NCBI GenBank assembly: GCA_022508805.1
Contig: JAFLUM010000003.1
Span: 111,745 to 175,744 of the forward strand
Direction: 5' to 3'
Source of the DNA: Oscillospiraceae bacterium
GTDB taxonomy: Bacteria > Bacillota > Clostridia > Oscillospirales > Acutalibacteraceae
Length of the DNA: 64,000 nt
Position numbers and translations under genes: made by a program. Below the pieces are notes generated by a model that made no database searches, was not told the DNA's origin, and saw only the letters and a list, made by a program, of their open reading frames with translations. This document shows positions 53,965 through 64,000 of the stretch, one piece after another; position 1 is the first letter of the stretch; every line of letters starts with the position of its first letter.

Positions 53965-54025
53965 CATCCGGGTGGTACAAAAATGTACCACCTTTTGTTT
54001 TATACTGTATATTATCGGAGGAACT

Positions 54026-54652
54026 ATGGCGTCAGCGGAATATAAAACCGTAAAAAAATTCGGCAGTGATGAATATGTTGTAAAGCGTTCCCGATTTATC
54101 GGCTACGCTCGACCCGTTGCGACCGTAGAAGAAGCAAACGGGTTTATTGCCGAGATCAAATCAAAGCATTGGGATGCAACTCATAATGTATATGCTTATA
54201 TTCTTCGTGACGGCGGCATTAAACGCTATTCCGATGACGGCGAGCCTCAGGGTACGGCAGGCGTTCCCGTACTTGACGTGCTGGAGAAAGAGGGACTAAC
54301 CGACACTGCAGTAGTAGTAACCCGTTATTTCGGCGGAATACTTTTGGGCGGCGGAGGGCTTGTCCGTGCGTATTCTCATAGTGCGAAAATCGCCGTTGAC
54401 AGTGCAAAAATCATCACTATGTCACCGTGCAGCGATTTAAAGCTTAAATGCGATTACATTTTTTACGGTAAAATAGGCGCGTTCCTGTCTGCCGAAGGTG
54501 CACGCATACTTGACACACAGTTTACCGACACGGTTGATATAACTTTTCGGTTTAAATCTGAATATGTCCCGATTTTTTCTGCAAAACTTACGGAACTTAG
54601 CAACGGAAAGTTGACTGCTGCGGTAATAAAAGAGGATTTTTGTGAATTTTAG
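54026..54652 (+). CDS. YigZ/IMPACT (UPF0029) family protein
   Basis: DDGEPQGTAGVPVLDVLEKEGLTDTAVVVTRYFGGILLGGGGLVRAYSHSA. Confidence 0.92.
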   Translation: MASAEYKTVKKFGSDEYVVKRSRFIGYARPVATVEEANGFIAEIKSKHWDATHNVYAYILRDGGIKRYSDDGEPQGTAGVPVLDVLEKEGLTDTAVVVTRYFGGILLGGGGLVRAYSHSAKIAVDSAKIITMSPCSDLKLKCDYIFYGKIGAFLSAEGARILDTQFTDTVDITFRFKSEYVPIFSAKLTELSNGKLTAAVIKEDFCEF

Positions 54653-54735
54653 ATTTTTTTCCTAAAAAAATAAAGGATTTTTCATTTTTCGGTCGTATAA
54701 ATAAATAGAAACAAAAAATAAGGAGGCGAAATGAT

Positions 54736-55749
54736 TTGACTGTTCGTGAAACACTTGAAAATAATGAAAAACTGATACTTTCAAACAGAGCTTGCCTCAG
54801 CGTAAATACACGCGGCAGAGAGCGCGAAGAAGAAAAATGCCTGCTGCGTACGGATTTTCAGCGTGACCGTGACAGAATAATACATTCAAATTCGTTTCGC
54901 CGATTAAAGCATAAAACACAGGTGTTCCTGTCTCCAGAGGGTGACCACTACCGAACAAGACTTACTCATACGCTTGAGGTCTCGCAAATAGCAAAAACTA
55001 TTGCCAACGGACTGTTTTTAAACGGTGATCTTACTGAGGCGATAGCACTCGGTCACGACCTCGGACATACTCCGTTCGGACACGCAGGCGAACGTGCCCT
55101 TAACAGTGTTTTTCCCGGCGGCTTTCGCCATTATGAGCAGAGTCTAAGGGTGATTGAAAAGCTGGAAAAAGGCGGAAGGGGACTTAATCTAACCTACGAG
55201 GTTCGCGACGGAATAGTCTGCCATACCCGCGGTAAAGAGGCTGATACTCTCGAGGGCAGAATAGTGAAGCTCGCCGACAGGATCGCATACATAAACCACG
55301 ATATTGACGACGCAGTCCGCGCAGGAGTTATGTGCGAAGAGGACATTCCACTTGAAATCAGAAAGACCCTCGGCTTTACCAAATCCGCAAGGATAAATAC
55401 ATTGGTAGTGGACACGGTAAAAAACAGTAGCGAGGATATTGAGCTGTCAGAGGAGGTCAAACAGCCTTTTGACGAGCTCCACAGCTTTATGTTTGATATG
55501 GTTTACACCAATCCATGCTGTAAAAGTGAAGAGACAAAGGCAATAGCGATAATAAAACAGCTTTACGGCTATTTTGTCGATAATCCAGATAAGCTTCCGT
55601 CCGCATTTGCGTACATAATAGAGGATGACGGCGCATCCCGAGCCGCTTGCGATTATATTGCAGGTATGAGCGACCGCTATCTTTTGGCAGTCTATAAGAA
55701 AATATTTATCCCCGATTCTTGGGTCGATATCGGATTAGAGGAGGGCTGA
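54736..55749 (+). CDS. dgt: deoxyguanosinetriphosphate triphosphohydrolase-like protein
   Basis: HD motif: RLKHKTQVF, RTRLTHTLEVSQIAKTIA, ALGHDLGHTPFGHAGERAL. Confidence 0.9.
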   Translation: MTVRETLENNEKLILSNRACLSVNTRGREREEEKCLLRTDFQRDRDRIIHSNSFRRLKHKTQVFLSPEGDHYRTRLTHTLEVSQIAKTIANGLFLNGDLTEAIALGHDLGHTPFGHAGERALNSVFPGGFRHYEQSLRVIEKLEKGGRGLNLTYEVRDGIVCHTRGKEADTLEGRIVKLADRIAYINHDIDDAVRAGVMCEEDIPLEIRKTLGFTKSARINTLVVDTVKNSSEDIELSEEVKQPFDELHSFMFDMVYTNPCCKSEETKAIAIIKQLYGYFVDNPDKLPSAFAYIIEDDGASRAACDYIAGMSDRYLLAVYKKIFIPDSWVDIGLEEG

Positions 55750-55751
55750 TT

Positions 55752-57500
55752 ATGGCTTTAAGCGATGATTTTTTAGCCGAGCTTCGTCAGCGTGCCGATA
55801 TTGAAAGTATTGTTTCATCCTATGTCAATATAAAAAGGAACGGCAGAATAAGCAAAGGACTTTGCCCGTTCCACAATGAGAAAACGCCGTCCTTTACGGT
55901 GTATCCCGATACCCAGTCCTATTATTGCTTCGGCTGCGGCAACGGCGGCGATGTGATTACGTTCATAAAGAATATTGAAAATCTTGATTATATTGATGCT
56001 GTGCGCTTTCTTGCAGACCGCACGGGTATGGATATGCCCGAAGAAAATACATACGATCATGCAATGAATAAACGGAGACTGCGTATACTTGAGGCAAACC
56101 GTGAGGCGGCAAAATTTTTCCATAACTGCCTTAAAACGGACAGTGGCAGAATAGGATACGCTTATTTTAAAAACCGCGGACTTTCAGACGAAACCATAAA
56201 AAAATTCGGATTGGGCTTTGCCCCCGATTCATTCACTGCACTGTCAGATTATTTGCAGAAAAAGGGATATACCCGCGACGAGCTGATACTTGCGAACCTT
56301 TCACGTCCGTCCAAAAACGGCAGAGGAATATACGACAATTTCCGCAATCGGGTAATATTCCCCATAATCGACATTCGCGGAAACGTGATAGCCTTCGGCG
56401 GACGTGTTATGGACGACTCCAAGCCAAAGTATCTTAATACATCCGACACTCCTGTATATAAAAAAAGTCAAGGTGTATTCGCGTTAAATCTTGCGAAAAA
56501 AAGCGGTAAAGACAGCCTTATACTCTGCGAAGGATATATGGATGTCATTGCAATGCATCAGGCAGGATTTACCAATACGGTAGCGGGACTCGGTACGGCT
56601 CTGACTGCGGAGCAGGCACATTTGCTGTCTCGTTATGCTTCGGAAATACTCATTTCCTATGATGCCGATGAGGCGGGGCAAAAGGCGGCGTCAAGAGCGC
56701 TGACCATATTCAAAAATACCCCCGCCAAAATAAAGGTGCTTCATTTAAACGGTGGCAAGGACCCTGATGAGATAATCAAAAATTACGGTCCCGAAAAAAT
56801 GCGTGCTATAATTTCAGGCGCAGCAAATGAGATCGAATTCAAACTTTTGTCGGACAGAGCTAAATACGATATAACCACTGACGACGGCAAAAGGCAGTAT
56901 TTGTTAAGTGCGTCAAATTATCTTGCAGAGCTTGGACCCATAGAACGCGATATTTACGCCTCACGCATAGCGGACGAGCTGTCTGTTTCAAAGGAGGCTA
57001 TACTGGAACAGGCAAAAAAAGCAGAGAGAAAAATCGCCGCTGTCCGAAAAAAACGCGAATTCACCGATGTACAGCGCCGCGAGGATATGCTGGACAAGCT
57101 GAATTCTGAACGGAGAACAAACTTCGCCGCCGCAAAAGCGGAAGAAACGCTGATAGCCCTTGTTATGGCAAATCCGGAATTCTTAAAAGCTGTCGATGAA
57201 AAACTCTTGCCCGAGGGCTTTGTCACGGATTTTAACAGACGTATTTACACCGCTGTCCGCGATAGATTGAATGACGGCAAATCTGCGGAAATATCTTTTT
57301 TATACAGTACTCTTACCGAGGATGAGATAAAAGCCGTGGCAAAGATACAAACCGTTTCGCACACACTAAAGAATACCGTTCACGAGTGCAATGACTGCAT
57401 AAACGTAATATTAAATGAAAAAAATAAAAAAAGCCTTGCTGATTTGAATGTGGAGAATATCAGCGACGAGGACTTTTTGAAGTTTTTTAAAAATACTTAA
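55752..57500 (+). CDS. dnaG: DNA primase
   Basis: Zinc finger [26 protein letters not shown], toprim [18 protein letters not shown]. Confidence 0.96.
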   Translation: MALSDDFLAELRQRADIESIVSSYVNIKRNGRISKGLCPFHNEKTPSFTVYPDTQSYYCFGCGNGGDVITFIKNIENLDYIDAVRFLADRTGMDMPEENTYDHAMNKRRLRILEANREAAKFFHNCLKTDSGRIGYAYFKNRGLSDETIKKFGLGFAPDSFTALSDYLQKKGYTRDELILANLSRPSKNGRGIYDNFRNRVIFPIIDIRGNVIAFGGRVMDDSKPKYLNTSDTPVYKKSQGVFALNLAKKSGKDSLILCEGYMDVIAMHQAGFTNTVAGLGTALTAEQAHLLSRYASEILISYDADEAGQKAASRALTIFKNTPAKIKVLHLNGGKDPDEIIKNYGPEKMRAIISGAANEIEFKLLSDRAKYDITTDDGKRQYLLSASNYLAELGPIERDIYASRIADELSVSKEAILEQAKKAERKIAAVRKKREFTDVQRREDMLDKLNSERRTNFAAAKAEETLIALVMANPEFLKAVDEKLLPEGFVTDFNRRIYTAVRDRLNDGKSAEISFLYSTLTEDEIKAVAKIQTVSHTLKNTVHECNDCINVILNEKNKKSLADLNVENISDEDFLKFFKNT

Positions 57501-57541
57501 GTGACCGACGGTTACTTAAAGGATCAAGTGAAGGAGAAATT

Positions 57542-58633
<1,092 letters not shown>

Positions 58634-58647
58634 AGGGAGTATTCACT

Positions 58648-59115
58648 GTGAAATTACTGTTTAAACAACGCTTTTTCTCTTGGTTCGATAGCTACGATAT
58701 TTATTATGAAGACGGCAGTACGGCTTATACCGTAAAAGGCAAGCTCTCGTGGGGGCACAGGCTTGAAATATATGACCCTAACGGCACGCACATTGCGACT
58801 CTCAACGAGAGAGTGCTGACATTCCTGCCGAGATTTCAGATATATATCGGGGATGTATACCGAGGCGAAATCGTTAAGGAATTCACTTTTTTCAAGCCGT
58901 CCTTTTCAATAGACTGCAACGGCTGGAGCGTTGAGGGCGATTTTTGGCAGTGGGATTATCAAATAAAGCAGGGTGCATTTACAGTAGCCACCATTCAAAA
59001 AGAGCTTTTCAGGTGGACCGATACATACGTTATCGACGTTCAAAACCCTGCCGATGCACTTCTTGCCCTTATGGTAACTCTGGCAATAGACGCTGTTAAA
59101 TGTAATCAGAAGTAA
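58648..59115 (+). CDS. LURP-one-related/YxjI family protein
   Basis: Tubby-like barrel pattern DIYYEDGSTAYTVKGKLSWGHRLEIYDPNGTHIATLNERVLTFLPRFQIY. Confidence 0.8.
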   Translation: MKLLFKQRFFSWFDSYDIYYEDGSTAYTVKGKLSWGHRLEIYDPNGTHIATLNERVLTFLPRFQIYIGDVYRGEIVKEFTFFKPSFSIDCNGWSVEGDFWQWDYQIKQGAFTVATIQKELFRWTDTYVIDVQNPADALLALMVTLAIDAVKCNQK

Positions 59116-59120
59116 AAATT

Positions 59121-59151
59121 AACCGCCGACGGCTTGGTCGGCGGTTTTTTT
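59121..59151 (+). terminator. terminator after the LURP-one gene
   Basis: AACCGCCGAC-ggcttg-GTCGGCGGTT followed by T-run. Confidence 0.9.
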
Positions 59152-59902
59152 ACAGCTTTCCTTTAGATGCAACGTATTCCTTCGGAGTTATACCGTATTC
59201 ATTTTTAAAACAGGCAATAAAGTAGCTTTCGGAGCAAAATCCCAATCCGTAAGCCACCTCGCTCAGCGTTGTCCCTCTGTCAAGAAGCATCTTTGCAGAG
59301 GTCAGACGGCGCTTTTTTACATATTCCGTAACGGTAAGTCCCGTGATTTTCTTGAAAAGCTGTGACAAATAATCTTTGGATAGTCCACACTCGGCGGAAA
59401 GTTCCGCGAGAGTAATTTTTGAATGCAGATTTTTGTCGATATACGACACGCATTTTCTGACAGACGACGGATAACTGTGGCGAATTCTTATGGATTTTAT
59501 CAACTCGGTGATTTCAAAGCATTTTTTAATAAGATAGTCCATTATCTCATTTTCGTCATTCATCACATCTATGCGGCGAATACACGAATCACTCAAATTG
59601 TATGCCTCCATTTCGGGAAGACCGCCCTGGATAGCATATCTTGCGGCAATGGTAATGCAGCTAACCGCCCAGTATTTCATTTGGCGAAGACTGTCTTGCG
59701 AGAGCTTTCCTGCAACGATGCCCTCCGCGAGCAAATTTTCTAGACAAGCTCCAAGCCGTTCAGTATCTCCGTGCATCATACATGAGTAAAACAGTATTTC
59801 CGTTTCATAAGACGTGTGCGATTTACGGTTTTCCCGCTCCCAAAACTCAATATTATCCTTATCGTTGGGCAAAATCTCAATGCTTTTTAAATAATCTTTC
59901 AT
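59150..59902 (-). CDS. AraC-family transcriptional regulator
   Basis: C-terminal double HTH: ITLAELSAECGLSKDYLSQLFKKITGLTVTEYVKKRRLTSAKMLL...FCSESYFIACFKNEYGITPKEYV. Confidence 0.9.
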   Translation of the reverse strand: MKDYLKSIEILPNDKDNIEFWERENRKSHTSYETEILFYSCMMHGDTERLGACLENLLAEGIVAGKLSQDSLRQMKYWAVSCITIAARYAIQGGLPEMEAYNLSDSCIRRIDVMNDENEIMDYLIKKCFEITELIKSIRIRHSYPSSVRKCVSYIDKNLHSKITLAELSAECGLSKDYLSQLFKKITGLTVTEYVKKRRLTSAKMLLDRGTTLSEVAYGLGFCSESYFIACFKNEYGITPKEYVASKGKL

Positions 59903-60033
59903 AAGCCTTCACCGAGTTAAGCATAACACGTGGCATCAAAAAAATACAACATAATTTCGATATTTTTATAAGAATTCTTATATTATTTTTATACTGTTAT
60001 GATAAAATTATCTCAAAGTGAGGTGTATCAAAT

Positions 60034-61023
60034 ATGGGCAGCAGAACTAAGGTGACGATAACTGCCGAAAAAGTTAAGGAACTTTTCAGCGCAGCAGGAT
60101 TTAATGTCACAGGTGAGCCTATACCCGTGACCGAGGGAGAATTCAACGCTATTTTCAGCGTGCCAACAGACAGGGGAGAGACAATAATCAAGCTGTCGCC
60201 CGACAATGAGGATAACCTACTCACTTATGAAAAGGGAATAATGAAGCGGGAAATCGATTTTTATTCACTTATAAGCGACAAAACCGATATTCCCGTACCG
60301 CGCGTGCTTTACAGTGATCTGTCGAAAAGCGCGGTTTCCTATGAGTGGTTCATAATGGATAAAATCAGCGGAAAAACTCTTGATAAGACTGATTTTTCTA
60401 ATACTCAAAAGCAAAAAATCATACTGGATATTCTTGCTAAGCATCATAAATTAAGAGGCGACGGATACGGCTACAACGGAGAGTATGATAATTGGTATGA
60501 CGCAATACGAGCAATGATAACGAATCTCTACCGTGACGGCGAGAATAAGCTTAACAGCTTAAAATACGGGAAAGCGTTTCTTAAAAAGGAGCTTTCATTG
60601 GGCGCAAGACTTATAAATGCCGTTGACAAAAATAAAGAACTGTTAAAAAGCATCGACTGTACTCTTGTCAATTTCGATTTGTGGGATAAAAATATGATTT
60701 TCGACGGCGAAAAAGTGTATATAATCGACCCCGAACGTGCATTTTTCGGAGATTTTATCAGCGACATCGTTATAACGGATATAATGAAAACCTCGCTTAG
60801 TCAAAAGAAAGGCATAATTGAAGAGTACAAAAAAGCAGGCGGTAAGGACATTGAAATAAACCGAGACACCGAAATACGGTTCAATATAATGCTCGGATAC
60901 ATAAGCTTTTTAATGGTTGTCGAAAAATACTACCGCTATTCTTTCCCCGACCCGTATTTTATTCGCAATGCGTATATGATAAAACCGCTTAAAAAGGCTG
61001 TTAAAGCATTGGAGAATAAATGA
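60034..61023 (+). CDS. aminoglycoside phosphotransferase/choline kinase-fold protein
   Basis: Kinase-like fold with LVNFDLWDKNMIFDGEKVYIIDPERAFFGD. Confidence 0.8.
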   Translation: MGSRTKVTITAEKVKELFSAAGFNVTGEPIPVTEGEFNAIFSVPTDRGETIIKLSPDNEDNLLTYEKGIMKREIDFYSLISDKTDIPVPRVLYSDLSKSAVSYEWFIMDKISGKTLDKTDFSNTQKQKIILDILAKHHKLRGDGYGYNGEYDNWYDAIRAMITNLYRDGENKLNSLKYGKAFLKKELSLGARLINAVDKNKELLKSIDCTLVNFDLWDKNMIFDGEKVYIIDPERAFFGDFISDIVITDIMKTSLSQKKGIIEEYKKAGGKDIEINRDTEIRFNIMLGYISFLMVVEKYYRYSFPDPYFIRNAYMIKPLKKAVKALENK

Positions 61024-61126
61024 ATAGAATAAAAAAAGCTGACATCTAAATTGGATGCCAGCTTATTTATATAGAAAACTTACCACTCCGCTCCCTCTTT
61101 GAGGGAGTAAACCGTTTATAATACAT

Positions 61127-62980
61127 TTATTTTACTTTCAACGCCCGCATAGCGTTAAGTATAGCTATCACACTAACTCCAACGTCCGCAAACACGGCCA
61201 TCCACATATTGGCGATACCGAAAGCGCCCAAAATAAGAAACAGTATTTTTATCCCGAGGGCAAACACAATATTCTGCTTCACTATTTTCAGCGTGCGTTT
61301 CGATATGCCCATTGCCGTACCGATTTTGGATATATCATCGTCCATAATAACAATGTCCGCCGCCTCAATAGATGCATCAGAGCCGATACCGCCCATGGCT
61401 ATTCCCACGTCAGCACGGGACAGAACGGGAGCATCGTTTATGCCGTCGCCCGAGAACAGCAGTCTGCCTTTTTCACTCTTTTCCGAGAATAGTTTTTCGA
61501 CTATATTAACCTTGTCGGCAGGCAAAAGCTGCGTATGCACCTCGTCAATGCCCAACTTTGCGGCAACTGCCTTGCCGATATTGTCCTTATCGCCCGTCAA
61601 CATAACCGTTTTACAGCCGAGAGTCTTTAAAGTCCGTATCATATTTTCTGAGCCTGTTTTAATTTTGTCCGATATCACTATATGTCCCGCGTAAACGCCG
61701 TCGACAGCCATATGAAGAATCGTACCGATTTTATGACATTCGTGATATTCTACCCCGAAATTCTCCATCAGTCTGCCGTTGCCTGCCAGCACCGTGTGAC
61801 CCTCAATATCTGCCTTGATTCCGTGCCCGGGAATCTCTTGAGCAGCATTTATTCTTGAAAAGTCAATTTCTTTACCGTAATACTTTTTGACGGATTTTGC
61901 TATGGGGTGGTCGGAGAATCCTTCAGCCAATACACAGTATTCAAGCATCTTATCCTCGTCATATTTATTCGGATGCACTGCCGTAACCTCAAAGGAACCT
62001 TCCGTCAGTGTACCTGTCTTGTCGAACACGGCAATTTCACATTTAGCAAGCTCCTCCAGATAGCACGAGCCTTTTACGAGTATACCTTTTTTTGATGCTC
62101 CGCCGATTCCGCCGAAAAAGGTGAGAGGTATTGAGATAACAAGGGCACACGGGCAGGATATTACAAGAAATGTAAGCGCACGCGTCAGCCACGTCGTAAA
62201 TCCTCCGCCGAGTATAATCGGCGGCAGTAAAGCTAAAACGACCGCACTGATAACGACTGTGGGAGTGTAATACTTTGCAAACCGTGTTATAAAATCCTCG
62301 CTTGCCGCCTTGTTGGAAGAGGACTCCTCAATAAGCTCCAAGATTTTTGTTACGGTCGATTCGCCGAATTCACTCGTTACACGCACTCTTATAAGACCGC
62401 TCATGTTAACGCATCCGCTTGTTACCGTGTCACCCACATCTGCATCTTTCGGCAAAGATTCACCCGTCAATGCAACCGTGTTGATGCTTGTCGTACCGTC
62501 AATAATAACACCGTCCAGCGGGATTTTTTCGCCGGGTTTTATTATTATAATATCGTCGATATTTACCTCTTCGGGATCAACCTGTATTATCTCGCCGTCT
62601 TTCTCAATGTTGGCGTAGTCAGGGCAAATATCCATTAAGTCTGATATTGATTTTCTGCTTTTTGCGACTGCCGCACTTTGAAAAAACTCACCGACTTGGT
62701 AAAACAACATAACGAATACCGCTTCGTCAAATTGCTGTGTTCCCAAAGCGCCGATAGTGGCTATCGCCATAAGAAAATTTTCATCGAACACCTGTCCGTG
62801 CGCTATGTTTCGAACAGCCTTCCACAAAACATCATATCCCGCAATTAAATAGGGGATAAGAAACATTGGCAGAGCCACATACCATTTTAGTTCTATAAAA
62901 TGCTCCGTTATTCCAAACGTTATAAGTAAAACAGCGCTTACCGCTATTCTGATAATGACTTTTTTCTGTTTTTTGCTCAT
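61127..62980 (-). CDS. CPx (P1B-type) heavy-metal-translocating ATPase, probable Zn/Cd/Pb exporter
   Basis: SCPCALVISIPL transmembrane CPC, DKTGTLT phosphorylation site, GDGINDAPVL hinge; no N-terminal HMA domain. Confidence 0.92.
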   Translation of the reverse strand: MSKKQKKVIIRIAVSAVLLITFGITEHFIELKWYVALPMFLIPYLIAGYDVLWKAVRNIAHGQVFDENFLMAIATIGALGTQQFDEAVFVMLFYQVGEFFQSAAVAKSRKSISDLMDICPDYANIEKDGEIIQVDPEEVNIDDIIIIKPGEKIPLDGVIIDGTTSINTVALTGESLPKDADVGDTVTSGCVNMSGLIRVRVTSEFGESTVTKILELIEESSSNKAASEDFITRFAKYYTPTVVISAVVLALLPPIILGGGFTTWLTRALTFLVISCPCALVISIPLTFFGGIGGASKKGILVKGSCYLEELAKCEIAVFDKTGTLTEGSFEVTAVHPNKYDEDKMLEYCVLAEGFSDHPIAKSVKKYYGKEIDFSRINAAQEIPGHGIKADIEGHTVLAGNGRLMENFGVEYHECHKIGTILHMAVDGVYAGHIVISDKIKTGSENMIRTLKTLGCKTVMLTGDKDNIGKAVAAKLGIDEVHTQLLPADKVNIVEKLFSEKSEKGRLLFSGDGINDAPVLSRADVGIAMGGIGSDASIEAADIVIMDDDISKIGTAMGISKRTLKIVKQNIVFALGIKILFLILGAFGIANMWMAVFADVGVSVIAILNAMRALKVK

Positions 62981-62988
62981 ATTATGCC

Positions 62989-63207
62989 TCAAAAAACTAT
63001 CTTACAGTCAGGTTCAATGCGCTTGCAGATTGCCGCAGCCTCTTTAATGATACCGTCAATCGCAGATTCGTCAGCCTCAATAGTCAGCTTTTGTGTCATA
63101 AAGCTGACTTTAGCGTTTTCAACACCGTCGATTTTTTTGATAGCGTTTTCCATTTTTGCAGCGCAATTAGCGCATTCAAGGTCAATAAGCTTGTATGTCT
63201 TTTTCAT
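62989..63207 (-). CDS. stand-alone heavy-metal-associated (HMA) domain protein
   Basis: 72 aa: YKLIDLECANCAAKMENAIKKIDGVENAKVSFMTQKLTIEAD, CxxC ligand motif. Confidence 0.88.
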   Translation of the reverse strand: MKKTYKLIDLECANCAAKMENAIKKIDGVENAKVSFMTQKLTIEADESAIDGIIKEAAAICKRIEPDCKIVF

Positions 63208-63221
63208 AATGATTATCTCCT

Positions 63222-63602
63222 TTATTCACAAATATGTTCGATTCCTTGGTCGAGAATAGCTCTAACGTGATTGTCGGCAAGCGAATAGAAAATAGTCTTG
63301 CCGTCACGTCTGAATTTAATAAGCTGTGACTGCTTAAGCACCCTTAGCTGATGCGATATGGCGGAGGACGACATATTCAGCACTTGGGCTATGTCGCAAA
63401 CGCACATTTCTGACTCAAACAGCACATATAGAATTTTTATCCGCGTACTGTCCGCAAAAACCTTGAAAAGCTCCGAAAGATCATAAAGGAACTCCTCATC
63501 GGGCATCGTTTCGTTTACCTTTTTGATAATATCCTCGTGTACGCAAAGATATTCGCAGTTCGGTGCATCCTTTGATGCACTTTTTTTCACAGCATCACTC
63601 AT
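63222..63602 (-). CDS. ArsR/SmtB-family metalloregulator (CadC-like)
   Basis: FADSTRIKILYVLFESEMCVCDIAQVLNMSSSAISHQLRVLKQSQLI; ELCVCD-type alpha3 motif and DNHVRAILDQGIEHICE alpha5 motif. Confidence 0.92.
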   Translation of the reverse strand: MSDAVKKSASKDAPNCEYLCVHEDIIKKVNETMPDEEFLYDLSELFKVFADSTRIKILYVLFESEMCVCDIAQVLNMSSSAISHQLRVLKQSQLIKFRRDGKTIFYSLADNHVRAILDQGIEHICE

Positions 63603-63670
63603 TCTTTCATCTCCTTATTATATATTGTATGTAGCACACATGAGCAACTTTAAACATCAACTCAAATTTT

Positions 63671-63692
63671 CATTTGAATAACTGTTCAAATG
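63671..63692 (-). promoter_or_regulatory. ArsR-type operator
   Basis: CATTTGAA-taactg-TTCAAATG perfect 8-bp inverted repeat. Confidence 0.75.
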
Positions 63693-63693
63693 T

Positions 63694-63722
63694 ATTATAT
63701 GCAATATCAAAATATTTGTCAA
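63694..63722 (-). promoter_or_regulatory. promoter of the arsR-like/HMA/ATPase operon
   Basis: Reverse strand TTGACA-17 nt-TATAAT, full consensus, immediately upstream of the operator. Confidence 0.8.
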
Positions 63723-63866
63723 TAGTTTTTGATTTGAAAAGTTTAATATATGTTAAATATGTATACAATAAACTTACAATTCTGCCGATTTTTATTGCTT
63801 TAGTAGTACAAATTAGAAACACCCGGACGGGTTTATAAAAAGGCTTAAAAATTTTTAAAAAAGCTG

Positions 63867-63895
63867 TTGACATTTGTCGCTCTGTTTGATATTAT
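63867..63895 (+). promoter_or_regulatory. probable rRNA operon promoter
   Basis: TTGACA-17 nt-TATTAT followed by a leader with TGCACCTTGAAAATTAAACAACGACAAG, typical just upstream of a 16S gene; the 16S itself is outside the window. Confidence 0.65.
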
Positions 63896-64000
63896 ATACG
63901 AGCGCCTTGAGCAGGGCACAAACAAATGCCACTTGAGAGCGCAGTCTTTTGCACCTTGAAAATTAAACAACGACAAGAAAAAAGGACCCTAAGAATTTTT

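Overview
This 64 kb window is a chromosomal segment of a spore-forming Clostridia (Ruminococcaceae/Oscillospiraceae-like) bacterium. I found no phage, integrase, transposase gene or CRISPR array. Most of it is housekeeping: tilS(partial)-hpt-ftsH, ilvBCD, a SpoIVFA/SpoIVFB-like M23+M50 pair with the TIGR03960/TIGR03936 radical-SAM pair, rplS, prmA, feoAB, araBAD, sigK, gdhA, PBP1A, ruvX, spoIIGA-sigE, a GlpA/GlpB-like FAD oxidoreductase operon, GH29/GH27/GH63-like enzymes, addBA, rpmE, dgt-dnaG-rpoD, a CPx metal ATPase with HMA protein and ArsR regulator, and an rRNA operon promoter at the right edge. There are six tRNAs: Gly, Arg, His and Gln in a cluster, and two Ser on the minus strand. The strongest second-look items are: (1) a CarB-like protein (33.05-35.96 kb) whose two ATP-grasp modules have lost metal ligands and, in the second half, apparently the ATP lid; (2) an array of sequence-different small hairpins punctuated by TGATG and then CATCA, next to the tRNA cluster (23.8-24.0 kb); (3) a 15-bp hairpin covering the ribosome-binding region and start codon of the M23 peptidase gene (8741-8782); (4) a repeated TTAG-N6-CTAA operator set in the feo locus, plus an unlisted 56-aa Cys-rich Feo protein; (5) an ArsR operator placed directly after a consensus promoter. 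All calls are by eye from sequence; no database search was run.
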